From Shewanella gelidimarina (GTDB lineage: Bacteria; Pseudomonadota; Gammaproteobacteria; Enterobacterales; Shewanellaceae): a DNA stretch of 64,000 nucleotides. The notes under the pieces are model-generated. The model did not search any database and was not told where the DNA came from. It saw only the letters and a program-made list of their open reading frames with translations. The stretch lies in NCBI RefSeq assembly GCF_023283945.1, contig NZ_JAKIKW010000025.1, positions 1-64,000 on the forward strand, in the 5' to 3' direction. Positions 54,934 through 64,000 of the stretch are shown in pieces. Position 1 is the stretch's first letter. Every line of letters starts with the position of its first letter. The position numbers and the translations under genes were made by a program.

Positions 54934-57585
54934 ATGCTCAACAAGAAACCTTCTTGGCTAATGCCAACATTAATCGCTACCGCAGTTGCAATAAGCTTGG
55001 GGGCTTGTTCTTCTGACGATGACGACACTACAACAAAAATAGAGACGCCGCCCGTTGTCACCCCTGCACCAGAAGAGACTACGTTCCCTGAAGGCGCGAT
55101 AATGATTGAAGACGGTGAAAACCTAACCTTGCGTATACAAGAAGCATTGATTGATGCTCAAAGTAACGATGTCATCGTCCTGCCTAAAGGCACATTTGAA
55201 ATTGAATCAACGTTATTATTTGATGGTGATGTCGACGGCGATGGTAGCTATGCTAAAAATATAACCATCATGGGTTACGGTCAGGATGAAACCATTCTTG
55301 ATTTCTCAAAGGCGAACTCTGGCGATGGTATATTCGTCCAGAATGCGGTCAATATTATCATTCAAGATCTGTCAGTGAATGAAGCTAAAAATAACGGTAT
55401 CAAACTAAAAAATACAAACGGTATTATCTTGCGTCGCCTCGCAACGGTTTGGGAAGGCGAGCTTGATGAGGATAACGGTGCATACGGTCTCTACCCTGTA
55501 GAATGTGAAAACATTCTTATTGAAGACACCTACGTACGTGGCAGTGCCGACGCAGGTATTTATGTCGGTCAATCACAATACATCGTTGTTAGGCGTAACA
55601 TTGCAAAGGAAAACGTGGCAGGTATTGAGATAGAAAACTCAAAATATGCTGATGTTTATGACAACGAAGCCATGGGTAATACTGGCGGTATTCTTGTTTT
55701 CGACCTCCCAATTAACAACCATCGCTATGGCTCAAGTGTCAGAATTTTCAACAACAAAGTCTACGATAACAATACTAAAAACTTTGCCAATGCTTCGGCA
55801 AATCCTGCAGGAGTTCATATTGTGCCCCCCGGCACAGGTATGATTATTCTGTCGACTGATGACGTTGAGATTTTTAACAATGAAATAACCAATCACGACA
55901 CCATGGGCGTGGCAATCACCAGTTTCTTTATTGCTGAACCTGACATTAGCGCATTTGTAGCTAACTATGGTCAACCAGGACAACCGATTGAAGATGGGTG
56001 GCGCCCAACTCCGCGTAACATTTATCTGCATGATAACGTGATCACTGGATATGGCCAGAAACCCAACGGCTACTTGATTGATGACATTATTAAGGGATAC
56101 CTATTTACCCATGGCGCTTTCCCAGGCGTACTCTATGACGGTTTGGGTGAAACGCTATCGAACAATGGCACAGCGGCTTACCTTGGACTGCAAGAGACCC
56201 CCTTTGCTGCCGATGGCAGCGACAATGTTTGCGCTAGCAACAATGGCGATGTTTCCTTTGGTCGCTTGTATGCCAATGAAAATACCGATATTGCAAGTCC
56301 TGAAATCTTATATGAAAAAACGCAAGACCAGTTATTGAACTGTGCTCAGGTAAGTTTACCCGTTCATACTGTGACCTTTGGTGATCAGATCTTCGGTTGT
56401 GGCGTTGATGATGATACCGAGGGCTGTGATGGTGGTAACCTTATTGGTGGCGGCGGTACTATTGGTGAAGGTGAAGGCGGCCTAGTTGGTAATGGAGATC
56501 TAAGCCTTTGTAAAGCCGAAGGCGCTAACGCTTCTTGGGATGCATTGCTAAAAGCCAACTGCCCTAGCCTCTCTGACTACAACTTGTTTGCCGATGCAAA
56601 AAATCCGGCTAACGCACCTAATTCTGGTGGCTTACCTTATGACTTAAATACACCGTTATTTACTGATTACTCAAGTAAATATCGTTACGTATTTGTACCA
56701 GAGGGCAAAAAAGCCGATTTTTCAGCTATGGAATCAATGGACTTCCCTGTCGGGACCGTCTTAGTGAAAACATTTGCACTCCCAGCAGATACCAGTAAGC
56801 GCGGCATAACGAATGAAGATTTAGTTGAAACGCGATTATTAATCCATCGTGAAAGTGGCTGGACTGCGCTGCCTTATGTGTGGAACGCTGAAAAAGCAGA
56901 TGCTGTACTCGCTAAAGCGGGCGCAATTCAAGCTAAAAAGGTGATCCATAACGGCGACACAATGAACTTTGATTATGTCGTGCCGAGTATGAACCAGTGT
57001 AAACAGTGTCACCAATTTAAGCCTGATGCTGATAGCCCTGCAAAGTTTGTCCCTATCGGGCCAAAGGCACGCCAACTTAACAAAGATTATGCCTACAGTG
57101 ATGGCAGCATGAATCAGCTGTTAAAGTGGCAAGCAGCAGGCATTTTACAAGGTGTTCCAGAGGTCGCCACGATAGACACAGTGCCAGCCTACAATGATGG
57201 TGATGAAACAAACGTGAGCAGCCTTAGCGATGCCGCACTGATGAAAACAGCCAAAGGTTATTTGGACATCAACTGTGCTCATTGTCATCGCCCTGAAGGT
57301 AATGCATCTAATACAGGACTAAAACTCGAGTATTGGAGAGATTACGCTGAAGATGCTGGTTATTCACATGGTACATGTAAGTCACCAGTTGCGTATGGTG
57401 GTGGCTCTCTTGGCTATGACGTTGTTCCGGGAAGCCCAGAAGAATCTATTCTACACTTCCGTATGGACACGAATAACCCAGGTGACAGAATGCCAGAGAT
57501 TGGTCGCAGCCTCTCACACGCTGAAGGTGTTGCATTAATCAACGAATGGATTAAGCGCCTACCGAGTGCATCTTGCTCAAAGTAA
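54934..57585 (+). CDS. Lipoprotein fusing a parallel beta-helix to a di-haem cytochrome c domain
   Basis: 883 residues. The lipobox is SLGAC25, followed by an acidic spacer. Residues ~50-460 are a right-handed beta-helix (many N-I-x-I, G-I and D-N-E repeats) of the TIGR03805 type. A glycine-rich linker (about 500-525) leads to a C-terminal domain of the SO2930/TIGR03806 type with two haem sites: C689-K-Q-C-H693 and C781-A-H-C-H785. In other genomes these two parts are normally separate neighbouring genes. The C-terminal domain is homologous to the whole next gene. Likely an exported electron-transfer or redox protein; the substrate is unknown. Confidence 0.88.
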   Translation: MLNKKPSWLMPTLIATAVAISLGACSSDDDDTTTKIETPPVVTPAPEETTFPEGAIMIEDGENLTLRIQEALIDAQSNDVIVLPKGTFEIESTLLFDGDVDGDGSYAKNITIMGYGQDETILDFSKANSGDGIFVQNAVNIIIQDLSVNEAKNNGIKLKNTNGIILRRLATVWEGELDEDNGAYGLYPVECENILIEDTYVRGSADAGIYVGQSQYIVVRRNIAKENVAGIEIENSKYADVYDNEAMGNTGGILVFDLPINNHRYGSSVRIFNNKVYDNNTKNFANASANPAGVHIVPPGTGMIILSTDDVEIFNNEITNHDTMGVAITSFFIAEPDISAFVANYGQPGQPIEDGWRPTPRNIYLHDNVITGYGQKPNGYLIDDIIKGYLFTHGAFPGVLYDGLGETLSNNGTAAYLGLQETPFAADGSDNVCASNNGDVSFGRLYANENTDIASPEILYEKTQDQLLNCAQVSLPVHTVTFGDQIFGCGVDDDTEGCDGGNLIGGGGTIGEGEGGLVGNGDLSLCKAEGANASWDALLKANCPSLSDYNLFADAKNPANAPNSGGLPYDLNTPLFTDYSSKYRYVFVPEGKKADFSAMESMDFPVGTVLVKTFALPADTSKRGITNEDLVETRLLIHRESGWTALPYVWNAEKADAVLAKAGAIQAKKVIHNGDTMNFDYVVPSMNQCKQCHQFKPDADSPAKFVPIGPKARQLNKDYAYSDGSMNQLLKWQAAGILQGVPEVATIDTVPAYNDGDETNVSSLSDAALMKTAKGYLDINCAHCHRPEGNASNTGLKLEYWRDYAEDAGYSHGTCKSPVAYGGGSLGYDVVPGSPEESILHFRMDTNNPGDRMPEIGRSLSHAEGVALINEWIKRLPSASCSK

Positions 57586-57596
57586 GTTAAGTGAAT

Positions 57597-57625
57597 AAAA
57601 AGGCCGGGAATATCCCGGCCTTTTT
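57597..57625 (+). terminator. Terminator after the fusion gene
   Basis: AGGCCGGG/CCCGGCCT stem (57601-57621) with a 5-base loop, flanked by A4 and T5. It separates the fusion gene from its paralogue, so the latter needs its own promoter or read-through. Confidence 0.88.
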
Positions 57626-57688
57626 CTAACTACAACACTCCAATACCAAAACTTAACACTCAATAACCCATTACTATGTAGGTGACTT

Positions 57689-58879
57689 ATGCATAATCTA
57701 GTTATCCTCAGTTTTATCTTACTTCTTAGCGCCTGTGGCGGTGAAAGTGACTCAACAGAACTCGCAAGTGAAGTCGCACCAATCATCCCTACAGAACCCA
57801 ACACAGATCCAGCCCCATCGCTGTCAGCATGTGACGCCACAACAAGTGAAGTAAATTGGGATGCTTTAATGACTGAAGATTGTCAGCAGTTGTCGCAGTA
57901 TGGGTTATTTATAGACTCCAGTATTCCGACATCCGAGCCTATTGCACCGGGGATCGCCTATCAGCTCTCAACACAGTTATTCTCTAACTATGCCAGTAAA
58001 CACCGCTTCATTTTTGTTCCTCAAGGGGAAAAATTAGCCTATCACCCAAACGATACCTTTGAGATGCCAATAGGCACTGTTTTAGTCAAAACGTTCTCGT
58101 TACCCTTCGATACACAAGTTCTTGGCGCGAATAATGAAGTACTAATTGAAACTCGGTTACTTATTCATAGAGAAGCTGGCTGGACCACCCTGCCCTATAT
58201 TTGGCAAAATAACGAGGCTACGCTACAACAAGCAGGCATGGATATTCCCCACAGTTTAAACCATCAAGGCAGCCAAGAAGCCTTCGATTACCATGTACCC
58301 AGTCGCGCCGAATGTAAGATATGTCATCAATCTACGTTTGCCAGTGACGATCAATCCGTGCGTATTCGCCCCATCGGAATTAAAGCGCATCTGCTCAATC
58401 GCAATGTTAATCATCAAGGACAAACCACCAATCAATTACAACTCTGGCAGCAACTCAATATACTCACTGGAGTACCCGAGCTTACTGAAATAGGTAAAAC
58501 GGCTGACATCCTTGACCAAAGCGCTTCACTCACAGCTCGGGCGAAAGGTTATTTGGATATCAACTGTGCTCATTGTCATAACCCCGACGGCTTTGCCAGT
58601 ATTTCAGGGCTGCGTCTTGGTTTTTATGTCGACCATACCAGTTATCAATATGGTATCTGCAAACAACCACCTGGCTGGGATGGCGGGGCAAAAGGATTAT
58701 CTTACGACATCATTCCAAGTGATGGTGAGCACTCAATCTTGGTATATCGCCAACAGCTCAATCAGCCCAAGGATAGAATGCCACCGATAGGAAGAGCGAT
58801 TGCCCACACTGAAGCCGTAACGGTAATTAAAGACTGGATTGACGCTATGGCACCAGAACTTGGCAGTTGCCATCAATAA
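57689..58879 (+). CDS. SO2930-family di-haem cytochrome c lipoprotein
   Basis: 396 residues. Lipobox LLSAC16 followed by GG. Haem-binding sites are C209-K-I-C-H213 and C293-A-H-C-H297. It aligns along its length with residues ~515-883 of the preceding fusion (e.g. WDALMTEDCQQLSQYGLF with WDALLKANCPSLSDYNLF, and GTVLVKTFSLP with GTVLVKTFALP), so the two are tandem paralogues. The role is probably electron transfer at the membrane; no substrate can be named. Three partial copies of its 3' end follow directly. Confidence 0.9.
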   Translation: MHNLVILSFILLLSACGGESDSTELASEVAPIIPTEPNTDPAPSLSACDATTSEVNWDALMTEDCQQLSQYGLFIDSSIPTSEPIAPGIAYQLSTQLFSNYASKHRFIFVPQGEKLAYHPNDTFEMPIGTVLVKTFSLPFDTQVLGANNEVLIETRLLIHREAGWTTLPYIWQNNEATLQQAGMDIPHSLNHQGSQEAFDYHVPSRAECKICHQSTFASDDQSVRIRPIGIKAHLLNRNVNHQGQTTNQLQLWQQLNILTGVPELTEIGKTADILDQSASLTARAKGYLDINCAHCHNPDGFASISGLRLGFYVDHTSYQYGICKQPPGWDGGAKGLSYDIIPSDGEHSILVYRQQLNQPKDRMPPIGRAIAHTEAVTVIKDWIDAMAPELGSCHQ

Positions 58880-59296
58880 ACATCAGTAAACATCGGTGAG
58901 GTATTCAAAGCGAATGCCTCATACATATAGGTCGTGTCATTTCCCACACTGAAGCCGTAACCGTAATTAAAGACTGGATTGATGCTATGGCACCAGAACT
59001 TGGCAGTTGCCATCAGTAAACATCGATGAGGTTTCAAAGCGAATGCCTCACGCTAATAATTCGAGCGATTGCGCACACTGAAGCCGTAACCGTCATTAAA
59101 GACTGGATTGATGCTATGGCACCAGAGCTTGGCAGTTGCCATCAATAAATATCAGTAAACATCGGTGAGGTATTCAAAGCGAATGCCTCATACATATAGG
59201 TCGTGTCATTTCCCACACTGAAGCCGTAACCGTCATTAAAGACTGGATTGATGCTATGCCACCAGAGCTTGGCAGTTGCCATCAATAAATGTCGAT
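58880..59296 (+). repeat. Three degenerate copies of the cytochrome gene's 3' end
   Basis: The segment encoding HTEAVTVIKDWIDAMAPELG plus SCHQ-stop recurs with GAAGCC at 58811 (inside the gene), 58951, 59080 and 59220, i.e. spacings of 140, 129 and 140 bases. Copies 2 and 4 share one upstream flank and copies 1 and 3 another, so a ~269-base pair-unit was itself duplicated. The differences are almost all synonymous; copy 4 has one A-to-P change. Upstream of copy 2 the frame reads I-G-R-V-I-S-H-T-E against I-G-R-A-I-A-H-T-E in the gene. These look like remnants of former full-length tandem paralogues. Confidence 0.85.
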
Positions 59297-59343
59297 GAAG
59301 TACTCAAAGCAATTGAAAAGGTTTTGTGAGGTTAAAACTCAGT

Positions 59344-60363
59344 TTAACCTTTATGTAAACGTAAGAAATGGCCTGGAGGATGTCCTATCCAATGCTTAAA
59401 ACTCTGCCTGAAATGGCTTACATCACCAAAGCCCATTAAGTCTGAGATTGCTTCAATAGAGTGATCACTGCTTAGAATTAGATTAATCGCCATTTGGCAT
59501 CTTACTTGATCAATTAGCTTTTGGTAGTGAGTACCAGCAGCCGAAAGTCGGCGCCTCAATGTACGAGTACTGATCTTTTGCGTTAACGCCATGGCCTCCA
59601 TACTCGGTAATTCAGGAGCGCTATCTCTTAGTACATCAAGAACCTCTGTAATATAAGACTGCCCGCTTTCTATAACTGGACTTAATGCTATATCTGTAAA
59701 TTCAAAGGTTATCGGTAAGCTCAAATATTTGTGTTCTATCGACCATTCAAAAAACTCCCCATCAAATTGGATGCCAGCCCCCGTTCGAGCAGCTAAGAAT
59801 GGCGTTTTTCGTTTGGGTTCAGCTAAGATAATGTCTTTGGCTTGAACTGTTTCACCCGTCAACTCTTCTGCAAAAGTTATAAGTGAACCAATACTGTGCT
59901 GAAACTGACAACTGTATTTATCTGTCTCTAGCTTATTAGTATTAAGCCATCTGACTTTCAAAACACCCTCTTCATTCCTAAGGAATATATCAGAAAAGCT
60001 ACCCACCAATTCGGGATGGGCGATAACAAAGGCTAGGCATTCACCTAAGGTATTAAATTTGGCTAAATAATCGAGTAAAAAGCCCAAATCAGCTAATTTA
60101 TAGTCACTAGCAGCCTTAACTCCAACTTCGGCATCCGTACTCACATTACGCAAGTATGTCATTGCATAATCAACTTGCCATACATAGACAAATTGACTGT
60201 GTGCCAACTCTGTTTCTCCTACGCCAATATCGTTGCACAATTGCGCTGCAACTGAGGAGCCAAAGTGTTTTTTTAAGTAATGGAGTAAATTCCTTAATTC
60301 ATAGGCTGGGTAAGATTGATCGCCAACCATAAGATGAGGTTTATAACTGCAGATTTGATGCAT
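59344..60363 (-). CDS. AraC-family transcriptional regulator
   Basis: 339 residues. The N-terminal ~200 residues match the ligand-binding domain found in OruR/VirS-type AraC regulators (PF12625: LRNLLHYLKKHFG, MTYLRNVSTDAEVGVKAASDY, LGFLLDYLAKFNTLGECL). The C-terminal ~100 residues hold two helix-turn-helix units (KISTRTLRRRLSAAGTHYQKL, IEAISDLMGFGDVSHFRQSFKHWIG). The ligand is unknown; relatives respond to fatty acids or amino acids. It is convergent with the cytochrome remnants and lies downstream of the sohB terminator. Confidence 0.9.
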   Translation of the reverse strand: MHQICSYKPHLMVGDQSYPAYELRNLLHYLKKHFGSSVAAQLCNDIGVGETELAHSQFVYVWQVDYAMTYLRNVSTDAEVGVKAASDYKLADLGFLLDYLAKFNTLGECLAFVIAHPELVGSFSDIFLRNEEGVLKVRWLNTNKLETDKYSCQFQHSIGSLITFAEELTGETVQAKDIILAEPKRKTPFLAARTGAGIQFDGEFFEWSIEHKYLSLPITFEFTDIALSPVIESGQSYITEVLDVLRDSAPELPSMEAMALTQKISTRTLRRRLSAAGTHYQKLIDQVRCQMAINLILSSDHSIEAISDLMGFGDVSHFRQSFKHWIGHPPGHFLRLHKG

Positions 60364-60445
60364 TTCACTCGACTAAATAATGACTGGTTAGTCATATTGT
60401 TAGCGGATCTAAATACGAATTCATAGCTTTAAGATTAAATTAACG

Positions 60446-60470
60446 AAAAAAACCTGCATCAGCAGGTTTT
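60446..60470 (-). terminator. Terminator after sohB
   Basis: AACCTGC/GCAGGTT stem (60451-60468) with a 4-base loop. On the minus strand it is followed by T7, 25 bases past the sohB stop. Confidence 0.85.
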
Positions 60471-60494
60471 TAATCAACTTACTATCAGCATAAG

Positions 60495-61526
60495 CTACTT
60501 AAGCGGCTGATTCTTCTCTGCTAATCTATTAAAAATTGCGTTAAACGATAGAGAAGCGCCATGCGCTATTTTATCTGAAAGCTTTTTCTTAAGCTGGTAA
60601 GTCACTTTAACCACAGTGCGCTCATTGGCCAGCTTCATAATCACATCGTCGCTGGTAGCCACTTCATCGATTAAGCCAAGTTCAATGGCTTGCTGACCAT
60701 ACCAATGCTCACCCGTCGCCACTTTGGCAATATCAAGATCAGGACGATACTTAGAGATAAACTCTTTAAACAGCACATGCGTCTCTTCAAGCTCTTGTTG
60801 AAACTTCTCGCGACCTTCATCGGTATTCTCACCAAAGATGGTCAGCGTGCGTTTAAAGTTGCCTGCAGTATGCTGCTCGTAATCAATATCATGCTTTTTA
60901 AGCAGACGATTAAAGTTAGGCACCTGCGCAACAACCCCAATAGAACCGACGATAGCGAAAGGCGCAGCGTAAACCTTATTGGCCACACAAGCCATCATAT
61001 AGCCGCCACTAGCAGCCACTTTATCGACACAAATAGACAATGGGATTTGAGCTTGTCTCAAACGATCAAGCTGGCTTGAAGCAAGGCCATACCCATGAAC
61101 CATACCGCCGCCACTTTCAACATTAACGATAACCTCATCACCTTTGTCAGCAATGGTTATAATCGCGCTAATTTCTTCACGCAATGATGCCACTTCACTC
61201 GCATCGATACTGCCTTTAAAATCGATAACATAAACCTTGGGGTCTATCTCTGGCTCTTTATTATTTTTTTGTGCTTTTTCTTTAGCTTTTTCGTCTGCTT
61301 TTATCTGCTTCTCATAAGCCTTAAATGCTTTTTTAGACAACAACTCTTCTTTAAGATCATGCTTCAACGATTTTAAGTCATCGCTGATGTTAGTGATTTT
61401 AAGCTCACCTTTATCGGTTTTGTGCTTAATAGTTGATGCCAATACCACGATCACAACGGCCAGAATCGATACTACAATCGTTACTGCTTTTGCAAAAAAC
61501 AACCCATACTCGTACAGAAATTCCAA
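60495..61526 (-). CDS. sohB: Probable protease SohB (S49 family)
   Basis: 343 residues. N-terminal membrane anchor (about 12-32), a lysine-rich coiled segment (about 60-90), then the S49 peptidase core: VYVIDFKGSIDASEVASLREEI, VNVESGGGMVHGYGLASSQLDRLR, CVDKVAASGGYMMACVANKVYAAPFAIVGSIGV, where the serine of ASGG and the later lysine would form the Ser-Lys dyad. It matches SohB in length and order. It is an inner-membrane-anchored periplasmic protease with a protein quality-control role inferred from the family. Monocistronic, with its own terminator. Confidence 0.93.
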   Translation of the reverse strand: MEFLYEYGLFFAKAVTIVVSILAVVIVVLASTIKHKTDKGELKITNISDDLKSLKHDLKEELLSKKAFKAYEKQIKADEKAKEKAQKNNKEPEIDPKVYVIDFKGSIDASEVASLREEISAIITIADKGDEVIVNVESGGGMVHGYGLASSQLDRLRQAQIPLSICVDKVAASGGYMMACVANKVYAAPFAIVGSIGVVAQVPNFNRLLKKHDIDYEQHTAGNFKRTLTIFGENTDEGREKFQQELEETHVLFKEFISKYRPDLDIAKVATGEHWYGQQAIELGLIDEVATSDDVIMKLANERTVVKVTYQLKKKLSDKIAHGASLSFNAIFNRLAEKNQPLK

Positions 61527-61607
61527 AATATTCTCCAGCCCAATCGATTTTTAACTTCGTTAATTACGGCTATTCTAACAGCCTATTTAATAATAAAAAA
61601 TGCCCAT

Positions 61608-61631
61608 AAAAAAACCCAGCATAAGCTGGGC
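61608..61631. terminator. Bidirectional terminator between sohB and the lipase gene
   Basis: CCCAGC/GCTGGG core (61615-61630) with a 4-base loop, flanked by A7 on the left and CTTTT on the right. On the minus strand it ends the lipase message with T7. Confidence 0.82.
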
Positions 61632-61658
61632 TTTTATTCGATTAAAAATCAATCTACT

Positions 61659-64000
61659 TTATATACAAGGTTGCACAACAGCCGCTGCAGCATCAGGGCC
61701 GACAGCCAAACCTAGATAAATAGTTGGGCTAGTGGCGTCTGGTAATCCTGCGCTATATGAGAAGAAAGCTGCTTCAGTTTGCATCTCAACAGTTGCCACA
61801 TCTTCTAAGCCATCAGTAACGCCTTCAACAGGTGACGGAGAGATAATTGAACTGTGATGTCCTTTAGAAAACCTCACAACACCTGAGCCTACTGTTGTTG
61901 TATCGACACATGCAAGGCCAAGATTTTCAATTAATGGCTCAGTACCAGATACTGGATATCCAGGAACACGGTTTGGCAATACTTGATCCGGCAGGCTATT
62001 TGCACCGTCCCCTACAATTTCAATTAAGTGAATAGGTAGACCTGTCGCCTTCAGCATCGCAGCGTGGTTGATAGGATCTGCACTATCGACAGCCGTTTGT
62101 ACAGCAAAAGCAAAAGTCGGCAGAAATGCGTCATATACCGCTTTAACCAAAGCATCGTACTCAGGCGTGCCAGGCTCGTAACCAGGGCCTTTATTCGCTT
62201 CTTCAACTAGTGCCATGAAAGTTTCAGATTGAATAATGTTGTCAAACAGCATTGGACCAAAGGTGGCAGACCCGATAAAAGTACCTGCAAATCCTCCTGT
62301 GGGCGCAACTAACGATGCAGCATTTAGCTTATACACATAGCTTAAATCAGCACCTGTTGGATGCGTTAATCCAGTACTTGCATAAGTAGCAAAGTCAGTA
62401 CCCACGATTGCGCCAAGGCTCAATCCTTGTGCACTGATCTGATTATTATCAAATACCTGACCCATCCCATATTCTGCTAGCTTACCGGCATAACCAGTAA
62501 GTGCGGCTCGCAGTGCTAAATGGTCTAATGTCGCCTGGCGAAAGTTATCACGTACTGTCAGGGTACTTGCTATGTTAATAAATACTAATGGGTTACCGTT
62601 TATAAACGCATCAGGTTTACCGACTACATTACCAAAACTTGGATCTGTTGCAGAGACTTCATAAGTACCATCACCATTAGCATCATAAGAGCGTGCACCA
62701 TGTAAAGGCATATCAATAGCAACAGTGGCAACACCTAACTCACCATAAGTACCTGCATAGGCAAATGCCATCTCCTTACCACCACCTAAACCATGCATTG
62801 CAATAGTGGTAGGCCAACCTGTAGCGGGTGCTGGTGCAAAATTAGGTACCGTCATCTGCACAGGAACAACTTCATAGTTCTTGATCTGTGGGATAGGGTT
62901 AAACTTGGTTAAATGTCGTGCTTTATCTGCTGCAGTGCCATCATCTAATAGCCATGACTTACCTGCCAGTTGAGCGGGGTCGCTCAATGCGGCAACCGGA
63001 TCTTCAATGCCATTTGCAATCGCTTGTGCAAAATAGCTTTCTTGGCTCAGTGTGCCCGCTTGCAGCGCTGACAATACTGAAACAGGGCTATCGTAAGCTG
63101 CTGTCCACCAGCCATTGATTGCAATATTGCCTTCAGCATCAAAACAGTTTGTTGATGAGCATTCACTGTATACCGGTAATTTTAGTGAAGCATTCCAGAC
63201 ATTGACTTTACTCGCACCTCCATAGGCTGGGTGCTCTGGCGGCATCATCAAAACCTGCGCCAAGGTATAACCACTGTCAGTTGGTGGCATCACAAATTCC
63301 GGCATGTAACCAGGTTGGCCCGCTATCAGTAGCTTGGAAACCTCATAAACGTCTGCAACAGATTGCGTGGTAAACAGTCCAGAATAACTTACTGATTCAG
63401 CATCTGGGCCGCCCGCGGCAGCCATACCTTTTTCGTAGCTATTAACAGCAGCTTGCAATAACAGCTGTGAGGGTGTTTCAAGCGGCTTAGTCTCAATATC
63501 GAGCTTTAGCAGTGTATAAGTCGACGACGATGCAATTGCACGTCCAGCCGAATCTTGTATTAGATTAGTGGTCGCGTAAATATATGACTGTTTGGCTTTA
63601 AGTGGCTTAAGCGGCACGATGACAATTTGATTACCCGATGCCGTCGATACAAAGTCGACACCAAATTGTAATTCTGCACCGATTTTACAGGCTGAAATAT
63701 TTGGAGCACTTTTACATTCAGGGTCAGAAGAAAGTGAACCACCCACTGTTGCTTCAAACACTCTCACTGCACCTGGCTGTTCAACCGATGTTTTACTCAA
63801 GGTCAATACAGTGCCATCACTGTCCGTCGCTGGTGCAACTTTAATAGAAATTGGTGCTGTGGTAGACCATCCATCTAATGCACCCAAGGCTATGCTTGGA
63901 TCGGTATAATCACCGTTTGCTTCACTCGGCTTGGTTGGATCAGCGTTTTGTGGGATATTAATGGTACCGTCAGTGGTACCACTAAAAAGGATATCGTTAG
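61659..64000 (-). CDS. VolA/Pla-1/cef-family extracellular lipase (5' end outside the window)
   Basis: The frame is open to the window edge (about 780 codons visible). The first visible residues read NDILFSGTTDGTINIPQNAD, the conserved N-terminal block of this lipase family, so only a short signal or lipoprotein segment is missing; the TTG at 63887 is not the true start. The nucleophile motif G-L-S-L-G is in AQGLSLGAIVG, preceded by an oxyanion-type MHGLGGGKE, and a late H (KGHHSS) could be catalytic. Relatives are surface-exposed phospholipases that free fatty acids from host or environmental lipid. Monocistronic here, with a terminator after it. Confidence 0.9.
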   Translation of the reverse strand, partial: NDILFSGTTDGTINIPQNADPTKPSEANGDYTDPSIALGALDGWSTTAPISIKVAPATDSDGTVLTLSKTSVEQPGAVRVFEATVGGSLSSDPECKSAPNISACKIGAELQFGVDFVSTASGNQIVIVPLKPLKAKQSYIYATTNLIQDSAGRAIASSSTYTLLKLDIETKPLETPSQLLLQAAVNSYEKGMAAAGGPDAESVSYSGLFTTQSVADVYEVSKLLIAGQPGYMPEFVMPPTDSGYTLAQVLMMPPEHPAYGGASKVNVWNASLKLPVYSECSSTNCFDAEGNIAINGWWTAAYDSPVSVLSALQAGTLSQESYFAQAIANGIEDPVAALSDPAQLAGKSWLLDDGTAADKARHLTKFNPIPQIKNYEVVPVQMTVPNFAPAPATGWPTTIAMHGLGGGKEMAFAYAGTYGELGVATVAIDMPLHGARSYDANGDGTYEVSATDPSFGNVVGKPDAFINGNPLVFINIASTLTVRDNFRQATLDHLALRAALTGYAGKLAEYGMGQVFDNNQISAQGLSLGAIVGTDFATYASTGLTHPTGADLSYVYKLNAASLVAPTGGFAGTFIGSATFGPMLFDNIIQSETFMALVEEANKGPGYEPGTPEYDALVKAVYDAFLPTFAFAVQTAVDSADPINHAAMLKATGLPIHLIEIVGDGANSLPDQVLPNRVPGYPVSGTEPLIENLGLACVDTTTVGSGVVRFSKGHHSSIISPSPVEGVTDGLEDVATVEMQTEAAFFSYSAGLPDATSPTIYLGLAVGPDAAAAVVQPCI

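Noticed and set aside
1..64000. tRNA, rRNA or CRISPR arrays
   Set aside because: No cloverleaf with tRNA consensus loops, no rRNA-like stretch and no regularly spaced short repeats with unique spacers were seen.

Overview
The window looks like a chromosomal segment of a Shewanella species (Gammaproteobacteria, Alteromonadales). The evidence is the gene content and order (ligA-zipA-smc-cysZ, cysK, pflB-pflA-yfbV-ackA-pta, ybbP-ybbA/tesA, SO2930-type di-haem cytochromes, sohB, a VolA-type lipase), the moderate to low GC judged by eye, and the many short intergenic hairpins with U-tracts. The species cannot be fixed from the sequence alone. No tRNA, rRNA, CRISPR array or intact IS element was found.

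Region 1 (1-2515) is accessory. It opens with the last ~109 bases of a group II intron (domains V and VI). Next is a lone VRR-NUC nuclease gene bracketed by an inverted GTTATGC/GCATAAC pair and followed by an attC-like segment, as in an integron gene cassette. About 0.8 kb of gene-free DNA follows, holding a folded repeat element and 32-base direct repeats.

Region 2 (2515-13300) is core, nearly all on the minus strand: a DsbA-family oxidoreductase, an NAD(P)-binding epimerase-like protein, an HD-GYP phosphodiesterase, a DUF2919 membrane protein, and the ligA, zipA and smc genes. A gene-poor gap at 5245-6179 contains a two-hairpin, U8-ended candidate small RNA.

Region 3 (13300-33410) holds cysZ, a DUF5916 outer-membrane-type protein, a REC-REC-GGDEF cyclase, an RDD protein, cysK, a TetR regulator divergent from a methyltransferase and a TDT transporter, a TonB-dependent receptor, a YfcC carrier, the pantothenate pair yhdT-panF, a LysR regulator and a formate-channel/CBS fusion.

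Region 4 (33410-43660) is a mixed-acid pyruvate module: the FNT-CBS channel, a DUF3360 membrane protein, pyruvate formate-lyase with its activase, and acetate kinase with phosphotransacetylase. Together these turn pyruvate into formate and acetyl-CoA, and acetyl-CoA into acetate plus ATP. The DUF3360 gene and pflB have near-identical promoters: TGnTAATAT, then exactly 10 bases, then a perfect AATTGGT-N3-ACCAATT palindrome of PdhR type. This suggests that the unstudied transporter belongs to pyruvate metabolism.

Region 5 (43660-64000) contains small genes (a lipoprotein, a 32-codon ORF with its own terminator, a frameshifted 85-residue gene), an rRNA methyltransferase-like/AI-2E pair, yfcH, the ybbP-ybbA exporter overlapping divergent tesA, and a DUF481 protein. 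It also contains a beta-helix/di-haem cytochrome fusion followed by a free-standing paralogue, whose 3' end is repeated three more times with mainly synonymous differences. An AraC regulator, sohB and a truncated VolA/Pla-1 lipase close the window.
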